From contig JBEKOB010000101.1 of NCBI GenBank assembly GCA_049522195.1, positions 1-13,743 of the forward strand: DNA of 13,743 bases, in the 5' to 3' direction. This DNA comes from UBA9647 sp049522195. Lineage in GTDB: Bacteria; Bacteroidota; Ignavibacteria; UBA10030. Below, piece after piece: positions 1 to 6,087 of this stretch; the first letter of the stretch is position 1, and every line of letters begins with the position of its first letter. A program made the position numbers and the translations under genes. Below the pieces are notes generated by a model. The model made no database searches and was not told where the DNA came from. It saw nothing but the letters and a program-made list of their open reading frames with translations.

Positions 1-56
1 TTGTCGAAGGTGGAGTCGAAGGATTCGACTCGCCGCGCTCGCTCATGACGTTGGGG
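1..56 (+). repeat. Possible 3' half of an integron attC-like site (partial)
   Basis: The window opens with a perfect 7-bp inverted repeat (AGTCGAA at 14-20, TTCGACT at 24-30, 3-nt loop). A GC-rich stretch follows, then GTTGGGG at 50-56. attC sites end in a GTTRRRY core preceded by such imperfect palindromes, and GTTGGGG misses only the last pyrimidine. A similar core lies on the far side of the next gene. The 5' half lies outside the window, so this stays a weak call. It could instead be an unrelated interspersed hairpin repeat. Confidence 0.25.
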
Positions 57-139
57 GAACAAAGCTCGCCAAGAACTTGCATTTATTTCCCAGCTGTACA
101 AAATTGCGCTTTCATAATACGATACTCAAGAGGCGTTCC

Positions 140-1429
140 GTGCCTAAATATCTCCTAATCGTAGTATTCCCGTTAATTCCCTTCATTGCGCATGGGCAAC
201 AAAAACATTTTGACGACACCATTGCTGTTTATTTCAACGAGATCAAAACCACAACAGCCAAAAACAAAAACCTCTGGGGGTATGACCTTTATGCCCCCCT
301 TCTTGTTGTACAGCCTGATACCAGAGAAGTCTATGCAAATTTCCCGGACACGGCGGGAGTGCTGAAAAGCAGGGGAACTATTTTTACAGGTATTCTCCCA
401 AGTGCAATAAATGTGGCCAATACTTCGATTCACTGGAGTGGGGAGGAATGGGCGATGGTTATGCTCCCGCTTCCAGACAACGAGGGCGACAGGTTAAACC
501 TCTTTGCTCATGAACTTTTTCATAGGGCACAGCCTCATTTAGGTTTCAAACGTTACAGCCCTGAGAACAGTCATCTTGACCACAAAGAAGCAAGAATCCA
601 TCTACGATTAGAGCTGGAAGCTCTCAAAGCTGCGCTTCTCGCAAGTTCACCTGAGGAAATGAAGACACATTTGACCAACGCTCTGACCTTCCGGGTGTAC
701 CGCCACAAGCTTTACCCACGTGCCGACACGACAGAGAACCTGCTGGAGTTGAATGAAGGAATTGCAGAATATACGGGCGCCATGATGAGCGGACGAAACA
801 AACAGCAAATGCAGACTCACTTTTTGAAAAGCGCAGATGGGTTCCTGAAAAATCCAACGTATGTCAGATCATTCGCTTATCAGACAATTCCCCTCTACGG
901 CTATCTCCTGAGCAAAACGAACTACGAATGGAACAAGCATATCACTTCCATAAGTAACCTTACCGAATATTTTCTGCGTGAGTTCAATATTCACCGACGA
1001 GGTGATCTGAAAAATGTTATTGCTCAAATTGCCGACCAATATGGCAGGCAGGCAATCATAAAGGAAGAAAATGCTCGTGAGGTAAGCATCAAGAAACTTA
1101 AAGCTGAATATAGAGACAGATTCATTGAACAGCCTCATTTGGAAATCTCACTGCAGAACATGAGTATTTCATTCGATCCACGAAACATCATGCCGCTTGA
1201 AGACAAGGGAACGGTGTATCCAAACATTCGGGTCACAGACAACTGGGGAATCCTGACGGTAACTAATGGCGCACTGATGAGCCCTAGTTGGAACAAACTG
1301 GCGATAAGCATACCAACCCGGATTGATTCTGAGGTAGTCTCTGGCGATGGTTGGAGACTGGAACTCAAACACGGTTTTGTTGTACGTAAGGAAAGCCTAG
1401 GCAACAACTACATCCTCACAAATCAATAG
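140..1429 (+). CDS. Secreted HExxH metalloprotease-like protein (gluzincin type)
   Basis: This 429-residue protein has an N-terminal signal peptide (hydrophobic core LLIVVFPLIPFIA, likely cut near AHG-Q), so it is probably exported. Residues 124-128 are HELFH, a zinc-binding HExxH motif. About 78 residues later comes NEGIAEY (205-211), resembling the EGxAEY helix that gives the third zinc ligand in peptidase MA-like gluzincins. The C-terminal ~90 residues look beta-rich with no recognised domain. I chose the GTG start at 140 because AAGAGG at 128-133 sits 6 nt upstream and the signal peptide then begins at once; an in-frame TTG at 77 would give 450 residues with an odd 21-residue extension. 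The gene is AT-richer than its neighbours, stands alone, and is flanked by attC-like ends, which suggests transfer as a cassette. The substrate is unknown; the exact family was not identified. Confidence 0.7.
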   Translation: MPKYLLIVVFPLIPFIAHGQQKHFDDTIAVYFNEIKTTTAKNKNLWGYDLYAPLLVVQPDTREVYANFPDTAGVLKSRGTIFTGILPSAINVANTSIHWSGEEWAMVMLPLPDNEGDRLNLFAHELFHRAQPHLGFKRYSPENSHLDHKEARIHLRLELEALKAALLASSPEEMKTHLTNALTFRVYRHKLYPRADTTENLLELNEGIAEYTGAMMSGRNKQQMQTHFLKSADGFLKNPTYVRSFAYQTIPLYGYLLSKTNYEWNKHITSISNLTEYFLREFNIHRRGDLKNVIAQIADQYGRQAIIKEENAREVSIKKLKAEYRDRFIEQPHLEISLQNMSISFDPRNIMPLEDKGTVYPNIRVTDNWGILTVTNGALMSPSWNKLAISIPTRIDSEVVSGDGWRLELKHGFVVRKESLGNNYILTNQ

Positions 1430-1476
1430 GGGACGATTACATCCTCTGACTATGCAAGCGCAGCTTCGCAAAACAT

Positions 1477-1579
1477 GCCCAACAACGTTGCTCCCTTTAT
1501 TGATGGACGATAGTCGTGGTCGCTCAATCCCGCTTCTTCAGTGATATTTGATGGTGGCAGTGGGACTGCGTGGTTGGGC
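1477..1579 (+). repeat. Candidate integron attC-like recombination site
   Basis: GCCCAAC at 1477-1483 matches the R'' core RYYYAAC. GTTGGGC at 1573-1579 matches the R' core GTTRRRY and is its exact reverse complement. The 103-nt length is within the usual attC range, and the site lies just 3' of a lone gene, as in a cassette. GCTCCC (1490-1495) can pair with GGGACTGC (1562-1569) if two bases are extrahelical, giving a plausible L''/L' pair. The interior does not fold into an obvious long stem, unlike a strong attC, so the call is tentative. No integrase gene is in the window. Confidence 0.35.
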
Positions 1580-1585
1580 GAAATG

Positions 1586-1604
1586 CTTTGCGCCTTTGCG
1601 TGAG
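1586..1604. repeat. Short interspersed-repeat-like motif with two TTTGCG units
   Basis: The motif CTTTGCGCCTTTGCGTGAG holds two TTTGCG units 8 nt apart. From memory, very similar 'CTTTGCG-CTTTGCGTGA' strings recur between genes in many environmental bacterial genomes. Only one copy is present here, so dispersal cannot be shown from this window. It lies just after the attC-like site and before the sugar isomerase gene. Confidence 0.3.
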
Positions 1605-1660
1605 GATTCTTGAGATATTTCCAGTGATTGGCACACAATCACTTTTGACCAAGGTGAACA

Positions 1661-2482
1661 GTGGAGTTATCAATTTTCCGGCACTTATGGGGAATCACTG
1701 AAGCGTGGGAAACGCTCTTTCGAAAAATCAGTGGCCTCGGATATCAGGGGATTGAGCACATCCTCCCTGAGGATGCAGACCGGGAGCGGTTCCGGCGTCT
1801 TCTCGATCAACATCAATTCAAGTACATCGCCCAGATCGTAACAACTGGAGCTACAGTCGAAGATCATCTCCGTAGCTTCCGCCAGAACGTCGAACGGGCT
1901 GCAGAACTGAGGCCTCAGACCATAAACTGTCACTCCGGCTGTGATTGGTTCACCGAGGAACAATCGAAGGAATTTTTTGCCGAGGCTTTGGCATTCGAAA
2001 CGAAGGTCGGAATACCGGTGGCTCACGAAACACATCGAGGACGAATTCTCTACAATCCGTGGATCACGGACAGACTACTGAAGAATTTTGCGGAGCTCAA
2101 ACTCAGTTGCGATTTCAGCCATTGGGTCGTGATCAGCGAGCGTTTGTTGGAGACTGAACTCGATATCATTGCGCGGAGCGCGGAACGATGCATCCACGTC
2201 CACGCGCGTGTTGGATACGAGGAGGGACCGCAGGTCCCTGATCCGCGGGCCCCTGAATATGAGCGGCACGTCGTGGCACACGAACGATGGTGGAACATGG
2301 TCTGGGACGCGCAGGAACGAAGGGGGATGAAGGAATCGACGTTGACACCGGAATTCGGGGCGCCGGACTACCTCCACACGGTGCCATTCACGAGAACGCC
2401 CGTTGCCGATCTGTGGGACATCTGTAACTGGCAGGCGCAAAGGCAGCGAACCCGATTCTCGGCACGACGCAAACTGGGCTGA
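1661..2482 (+). CDS. Sugar phosphate isomerase/epimerase-like TIM-barrel protein
   Basis: This 273-residue protein has the pattern of the xylose isomerase-like / AP endonuclease family 2 barrel, which handles sugar or polyol isomerisation with a divalent metal. Candidate metal and catalytic residues fall at the ends of successive strands: Glu123 in HETHRGR, Asp151 in CDFSHW, His181 in HVHARVGYEEGPQ and Glu231 in TPEFG. Length fits the family. Translation starts at GTG 1661, with AAGGTG (1651-1656) 4 nt upstream. There is no signal peptide, so it is cytosolic. It stands alone, with the small minus-strand gene converging on it, so context does not reveal the substrate. Confidence 0.85.
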   Translation: MELSIFRHLWGITEAWETLFRKISGLGYQGIEHILPEDADRERFRRLLDQHQFKYIAQIVTTGATVEDHLRSFRQNVERAAELRPQTINCHSGCDWFTEEQSKEFFAEALAFETKVGIPVAHETHRGRILYNPWITDRLLKNFAELKLSCDFSHWVVISERLLETELDIIARSAERCIHVHARVGYEEGPQVPDPRAPEYERHVVAHERWWNMVWDAQERRGMKESTLTPEFGAPDYLHTVPFTRTPVADLWDICNWQAQRQRTRFSARRKLG

Positions 2483-2519
2483 CAAAAAAAAGAGCCTCTC
2501 TGAAACAGAGAGGCTCTTT
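2481..2519 (-). terminator. Strong intrinsic terminator, minus-strand orientation
   Basis: A perfect 14-bp stem (2489-2502 with 2506-2519) with a 3-nt loop lies between two convergent genes. Read on the minus strand it is followed by an unbroken run of eight T, the classic signal. On the plus strand the stem ends in only TTTC, so it serves the sugar isomerase gene less well. It lies 29 nt beyond the stop of the 57-residue minus-strand gene. Confidence 0.9.
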
Positions 2520-2547
2520 CGCTTCTACAGATGAAGGTTCGAGTGTT

Positions 2548-2721
2548 TTAATGAAAAGAATGCCCACCGCGTACATGCCCAGCTGTTACCTTCTGCACCA
2601 TTTTCAGTTGCTTGAAGCCCCGGTTTTTCGGTTTGCTCCGGTCTTCGAGCAGGCTGAGTTTCTTGAGCAATGATTTGGGCTGCTCCGCGTCCATCTTCAA
2701 AGGTACATGAGATCGCTTCAT
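2548..2721 (-). CDS. Unrecognised 57-residue basic small protein
   Basis: I do not recognise this protein. It starts at the ATG whose complement is 2719-2721, because a perfect AGGAGG (minus strand, 2732 to 2727) lies 5 nt upstream. The frame stays open further upstream to 2844, but that would run through the promoter. The product is strongly basic (about 14 Lys/Arg against 4 Asp/Glu). It has a Lys/Leu-rich helix-like middle (residues 15-27, KSLLKKLSLLEDR) and a Gly/His-rich tail (GHVRGGHSFH). There is no membrane segment or signal peptide. It forms a complete monocistronic unit with a near-consensus promoter and strong terminator. Nucleic-acid binding is possible from the charge, and the tail faintly recalls a precursor-peptide core, but no modifying enzyme lies nearby. 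Confidence 0.75.
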   Translation of the reverse strand: MKRSHVPLKMDAEQPKSLLKKLSLLEDRSKPKNRGFKQLKMVQKVTAGHVRGGHSFH

Positions 2722-2779
2722 ACCTTCCTCCTGGGAAATTTGGTGGGATTCAAAGAACGAGCGGACATCGTTATGAGCA

Positions 2780-2808
2780 ATTGTAGCCACCACGGAGCTA
2801 AATGTCAA
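2780..2808 (-). promoter_or_regulatory. Near-consensus sigma-70-type promoter of the small-protein gene
   Basis: On the minus strand, TTGACA (2808 to 2803) is followed after exactly 17 nt by TACAAT (2785 to 2780). That is a perfect -35 and a 5/6 -10. Transcription should start near 2773, giving a 5' leader of about 52 nt that ends in the AGGAGG site. It is divergent from the tRNA promoter, with 22 nt between the two -35 elements. Confidence 0.75.
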
Positions 2809-2830
2809 GGGGCGTGAAACAAATTTCATC

Positions 2831-2859
2831 TTGCTCTCAAGCACCTTTTTTGCTATATT
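2831..2859 (+). promoter_or_regulatory. Promoter of tRNA-Thr
   Basis: TTGCTC (2831-2836) and TATATT (2854-2859) are separated by 17 nt. The -10 region reads TATATTTC, one base from the TAnnTTTG form described for Bacteroidetes. The predicted start lies near 2867, about 17 nt before the mature tRNA. Confidence 0.6.
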
Positions 2860-2883
2860 TCAGGGTCGTTTTTGATAGACGTT

Positions 2884-2955
2884 GCTGAAGTAGCTCAGCG
2901 GTAGAGCAGCGGTTTCGTAAACCGCAGGTCGTGGGTTCAAATCCCACCTTCAGCT
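2884..2955 (+). tRNA. tRNA-Thr (anticodon CGT)
   Basis: A full cloverleaf is visible. The acceptor stem pairs GCTGAAG (2884-2890) with CTTCAGC (2948-2954), discriminator T. The D stem is GCTC/GAGC, the anticodon stem GCGGT/ACCGC has loop TTCGTAA giving anticodon CGT, and the T arm is GTGGG-TTCAAAT-CCCAC. It reads ACG threonine codons. Length is 72 nt and CCA is not encoded, so the end must be added after transcription. It has its own promoter and terminator. Confidence 0.97.
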
Positions 2956-3005
2956 CAAAGCCATCCCACGCTGGATTAGACATTTCCAGCAGGGAATTGT
3001 CACCC

Positions 3006-3029
3006 AAATCCGCTTCGCGCGGATTTTTT
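3006..3029 (+). terminator. Intrinsic terminator after tRNA-Thr
   Basis: An 8-bp stem (AAATCCGC 3006-3013 with GCGGATTT 3019-3026) with a 5-nt loop is followed by further T residues to 3029. It ends the tRNA transcript 20 nt before the start of the flavoprotein gene, so that gene needs readthrough or its own promoter, which I could not identify. Confidence 0.85.
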
Positions 3030-3048
3030 GTTGCTCAACCACCCAACT

Positions 3049-4008
3049 ATGACATCAATCGACCTCGTTATTATCGGGGCGGGCCCTTCGGGGCTGGCTT
3101 GCGCGATCGAAGCAAAGAAGAAGGGACTCTCCCTTCTCGTGCTCGACAAAGGGTCAGTAGTCGATGCTATCCGTCGATTTCCCGTCGATATGACCTTTTT
3201 TTCAACACCCGAACTCCTCGAAATCGGTGGAGTGCCGTTTACGTCCGCTGGGTTTCGCCCTACCCGAGTCGAGTGCGTCCGCTACTACCAGATGATCGCG
3301 CGCTACTTCGAGTTGCCTGTGCAACTGGGCGTGGAAGTTGTTGGCGTCCTTCGAAAGGGCGAAGGATTCGAGGTCGTTGCCAGCTCGGGGTTGTATCAAG
3401 CCAGGAATGTCGTGGATGCGACCGGCTATTTTGATCACCCAAACAGGTTCGAAGTGCCGGGATCGGATCTACCCAAGGTTCGGCGCTATTACGACGAACC
3501 CTATGCGTACGCCGGAAGGGAAGTTGCTGTTGTGGGTGGCAAGAACTCGGCTGTGGAAACCGCCCTCGATCTTTTCCGTAATGGTGCCCGGGTGACCCTG
3601 ATTCACCGGGGTCAAAACCTCAGTCAAGGGGTCAAATACTGGATCCTCCCCGACATTGAAAACAGGATCAAGTCAGGTGATGTCCGAGCTCTCTTCGAAA
3701 CCAGTGTTCAGCGCATCACAGCAGGTTCGATTGTCGTGGAAGGTCGCCATCGTGAAGAGTTAGCGAACGACGCCGTTTTTGTCATGATTGGTTATTGTCC
3801 GGATACCTCGATGCTCCGGCAGGTGGGCGTTGATATAGACGCTGATTCGCAGGCGCCTGTCCACAACAGCGAAACAATGGAAACGAATGTAAAGGGCGTC
3901 TTTGTAGCAGGATCCATTGCAGCGGGAAGGTTCAATAATAAGATCTTCATAGAAAACGGGAGAGCGCACGGCAAGTTGATCGTCGATGCAATCACATCCT
4001 CTCGTTGA
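3049..4008 (+). CDS. ypdA: YpdA-family flavoprotein (putative bacillithiol disulfide reductase)
   Basis: This 319-residue protein matches the YpdA/Bdr family of FAD- and NADPH-binding thioredoxin reductase-like enzymes, which in Firmicutes reduce bacillithiol disulfide. The FAD dinucleotide motif is GAGPSG (10-15). The second, NADPH-binding motif is VGGKNSAVE (162-170). Family-typical segments TFFSTPE, ATGYFD, YWILPDIENR, IGYCPD and FIENGRAHG are all present. It lacks the CxxC of true thioredoxin reductases, as the family does. Position 14 is Ser, where the Staphylococcus aureus protein has the active Cys14. I chose ATG 3049 over an in-frame TTG at 3028 because the latter lies in the preceding terminator. 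No Shine-Dalgarno is evident. Chlorobi make N-methyl-bacillithiol, so a bacillithiol-type substrate is plausible. Confidence 0.88.
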   Translation: MTSIDLVIIGAGPSGLACAIEAKKKGLSLLVLDKGSVVDAIRRFPVDMTFFSTPELLEIGGVPFTSAGFRPTRVECVRYYQMIARYFELPVQLGVEVVGVLRKGEGFEVVASSGLYQARNVVDATGYFDHPNRFEVPGSDLPKVRRYYDEPYAYAGREVAVVGGKNSAVETALDLFRNGARVTLIHRGQNLSQGVKYWILPDIENRIKSGDVRALFETSVQRITAGSIVVEGRHREELANDAVFVMIGYCPDTSMLRQVGVDIDADSQAPVHNSETMETNVKGVFVAGSIAAGRFNNKIFIENGRAHGKLIVDAITSSR

Positions 4009-4033
4009 TTTTCGGGCCTTGTTTTGTTATTTT
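4005..4033 (+). promoter_or_regulatory. Candidate promoter of atpDC
   Basis: TTGATT (4005-4010) and TATTTT (4028-4033) are 17 nt apart, each 4/6 to consensus. The -35 overlaps the stop codon of the upstream flavoprotein gene. The predicted start near 4040 leaves a leader of about 43 nt to the atpD ATG. Confidence 0.4.
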
Positions 4034-4082
4034 GTGTCACCGTGTTGTTTTGAAGTCCTCAATTTGAATTGAAAGGCTAGAG

Positions 4083-5492
4083 ATGACTGAAGGATCCGTA
4101 ATCCAGATCATTGGTCCTGTCGTTGATATCGATTTCCCGAGCGGAAAACTCCCCTCGATCCTTAACGCGGTGAAGATTCCTCGCGTCAACACCGAGGGTG
4201 TCCAGGAAGACCTGATTGTCGAAGTGCAGCAACAGCTCGGTGAAGATCGGGTGCGCGCAGTGGCGATGGACACAACCGACGGGTTGGTCAGAGGAATGAA
4301 GGCCTATGATATGGGTGCACCGATCAGCGTGCCGGTCGGTCCGAAGGTTCTGGGACGCCTTATCAACGTTATCGGGCAGCCGATTGATTCGCTTGGACCC
4401 ATCGAAGCAAAAGCGTACTACCCCATCCATCGTCCGGCTCCGAGCTTCGAGCAACTGTCAACCCAGCAGGAAATGTTCGAGACCGGCATCAAGGTCATCG
4501 ACCTTCTCGAACCGTATTCAAAGGGAGGAAAGGTGGGATTGTTCGGTGGAGCGGGTGTGGGAAAAACCGTTCTCATCACCGAACTTATCCACAACATCGC
4601 CAAGCATCACGGAGGATACTCTGTGTTCGGAGGTGTCGGCGAACGAACGCGTGAAGGAAACGATCTCTGGCTGGAAATGAAAGAGTCCGGCGTGCTCGAT
4701 AAGACGGCTTTGATCTTCGGCCAGATGAACGAACCCCCGGGTGCCCGTCAGCGGGTCGGTTTGACGGCTCTGACGACTGCTGAGTATTTCCGCGATGAAG
4801 AAGGAAAAGACGTCCTTCTTTTCATTGATAACATCTTCCGTTTTGTCCAGGCTGGATCAGAGGTTTCCGCTCTTCTCGGCCGCATGCCGTCGGCAGTGGG
4901 ATATCAGCCCACGCTCGGAACCGAGATGGGTGAGCTCCAGGAACGCATCGTTTCCACGAAGAAAGGCTCCATCACGTCGGTGCAGGCAATCTATGTCCCT
5001 GCAGACGATCTGACGGATCCTGCTCCTGCAACGACCTTCAGCCACCTTGATGCAACCACCGTGTTGAGCCGTCAGATTGTTGACAAGGGAATCTATCCTG
5101 CCGTCGATTCTCTCGACTCAACCTCCCGTATTCTTGATCCGAACATCGTTGGTGATGAGCATTACGCCGTGGCAAAGCGCGTGAAGGAGATTCTTCAAAC
5201 CTACAAAGATCTTCAGGATATCATCAGCATCCTTGGCATGGATGAGCTCTCCGATGAGGACAAGATCACGGTTTCCCGCGCCAGGAAGATCGAGAAGTTT
5301 CTCTCCCAACCGTTCTTCACCGCTGAGGCGTTCACGGGCAGACCGGGACGTTACGTGAAACTAGAGGACACCATACGTGGATTCAAGGGGATTGTTGAAG
5401 GGGAATTCGATGACCTGCCGGAAGGAGCGTTCCTGATGGCTGGCACTATCGAAGAGGCGGTCGAGCAGGCAAAGAAACTCATGGCTGCGTAG
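4083..5492 (+). CDS. atpD: F1F0 ATP synthase subunit beta
   Basis: This 469-residue protein is the catalytic beta subunit of the F1 head, which makes ATP from ADP and phosphate at the inner face of the cytoplasmic membrane. The N-terminal beta-barrel domain (GSVIQIIGPVVDIDF) is followed by the nucleotide-binding domain. That domain has Walker A GGAGVGKT at 155-162, catalytic Glu187 in GERTREGND, and a Walker B strand LLFID ending at Asp249. The DELSEED-region equivalent reads DELSDED. Length and sequence are fully typical. AAGG lies 6 nt before the ATG. atpC follows after 7 nt. The other ATP synthase subunits are not here, matching the split atpDC locus known in Chlorobi and Bacteroidota. Confidence 0.98.
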   Translation: MTEGSVIQIIGPVVDIDFPSGKLPSILNAVKIPRVNTEGVQEDLIVEVQQQLGEDRVRAVAMDTTDGLVRGMKAYDMGAPISVPVGPKVLGRLINVIGQPIDSLGPIEAKAYYPIHRPAPSFEQLSTQQEMFETGIKVIDLLEPYSKGGKVGLFGGAGVGKTVLITELIHNIAKHHGGYSVFGGVGERTREGNDLWLEMKESGVLDKTALIFGQMNEPPGARQRVGLTALTTAEYFRDEEGKDVLLFIDNIFRFVQAGSEVSALLGRMPSAVGYQPTLGTEMGELQERIVSTKKGSITSVQAIYVPADDLTDPAPATTFSHLDATTVLSRQIVDKGIYPAVDSLDSTSRILDPNIVGDEHYAVAKRVKEILQTYKDLQDIISILGMDELSDEDKITVSRARKIEKFLSQPFFTAEAFTGRPGRYVKLEDTIRGFKGIVEGEFDDLPEGAFLMAGTIEEAVEQAKKLMAA

Positions 5493-5499
5493 CTATCCT

Positions 5500-5910
5500 A
5501 TGGCGGACAAGGCTTTTAAACTTGAAATCGTAACTCCGAAGAAGATCGTCTTCAGCGGTGACGTTATAAGTTTCAGTGCGCCGGGCGTCGTTGGCGGATT
5601 CCAGGTGTTGAAAAGCCACGCGCCGTTGCTCTCGAATATCGCGATCGGAGAGGTAAAGCTCGTCGACGGTTCTGGACAAGAATTGCGGTACGCCACGAGC
5701 GGTGGGTTTGTAGAGGTGCACGAGAACAAGGTTGTGATGCTGGCCGAGACCGCGGAGCGCTCCGACGAAATAGACGTCGCACGGGCAGAGGCCGCCAGAG
5801 AACGAGCCCGAAAAAGGCTCGCGGAGAAAAGAGCTGACATCGATGTTGACCGGGCCCGGCTTGCGCTGTTCCGCTCGCTGAACCGGCTCAAGGTTGCAGA
5901 TCAACTCTGA
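5500..5910 (+). CDS. atpC: F1F0 ATP synthase subunit epsilon
   Basis: This 136-residue protein is the epsilon subunit of the F1 central stalk, which couples rotation to catalysis and can inhibit ATP hydrolysis. The N-terminal beta-sandwich (KLEIVTPKKIVFSGDV, then PGVVGGFQVLKSHAPLLSNI and the GGFVEVHENKVVMLAE strand) is followed by a charged helical hairpin from about residue 88. That is the full two-domain form. It lies 7 nt after atpD, with no Shine-Dalgarno in the gap, so translation is probably coupled to atpD termination. A terminator follows directly. Confidence 0.95.
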   Translation: MADKAFKLEIVTPKKIVFSGDVISFSAPGVVGGFQVLKSHAPLLSNIAIGEVKLVDGSGQELRYATSGGFVEVHENKVVMLAETAERSDEIDVARAEAARERARKRLAEKRADIDVDRARLALFRSLNRLKVADQL

Positions 5911-5941
5911 GCAGAGACAGTGTCATTGGACCGATATGCTC

Positions 5942-5970
5942 AACCCATCAGTGATATTGATGGGTTTTTT
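5942..5970 (+). terminator. Intrinsic terminator of atpDC
   Basis: A 9-bp stem (AACCCATCA 5942-5950 with TGATGGGTT 5958-5966) with a 7-nt loop runs into TTTT to 5970. It lies 31 nt after the atpC stop. Confidence 0.9.
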
Positions 5971-5997
5971 GTTTCACGATGCTGTAAGCGCGTTACG

Positions 5998-6026
5998 TTG
6001 ACAATCACTACACGAACCGTTATATT
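5998..6026 (+). promoter_or_regulatory. Promoter of the alr-manC-rlpA operon
   Basis: A perfect TTGACA (5998-6003) and TATATT (6021-6026) lie exactly 17 nt apart. The predicted start is near 6033, giving a leader of about 55 nt before the GTG of alr. It sits just downstream of the atpDC terminator, consistent with a new transcription unit. Confidence 0.75.
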
Positions 6027-6087
6027 CATCCCGGCTTTTAGACGGCAGGTTGCACCCACGATTTCATAACTGCTGAAGGCAAGCGCT

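Noticed and set aside
1477..1579. Intrinsic terminator reading of the GCCCAAC/GTTGGGC pair
   Set aside because: The arms are about 90 nt apart with no T run after them, so a terminator does not fit; an attC-like site fits somewhat better.
1450..1638. 62-codon minus-strand open frame
   Set aside because: It crosses the attC-like site and the TTTGCG repeat, and its translation looks like repeat read-through. No ribosome binding site.
2722..2844. Upstream in-frame extension of the small minus-strand gene (98 codons in total)
   Set aside because: The extension runs through the TTGACA/TACAAT promoter, while the internal ATG at 2721 has a perfect AGGAGG.
2931..3434. 167-codon plus-strand open frame starting inside tRNA-Thr
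   Set aside because: Overlaps the tRNA, the terminator and the YpdA-like gene in another frame.
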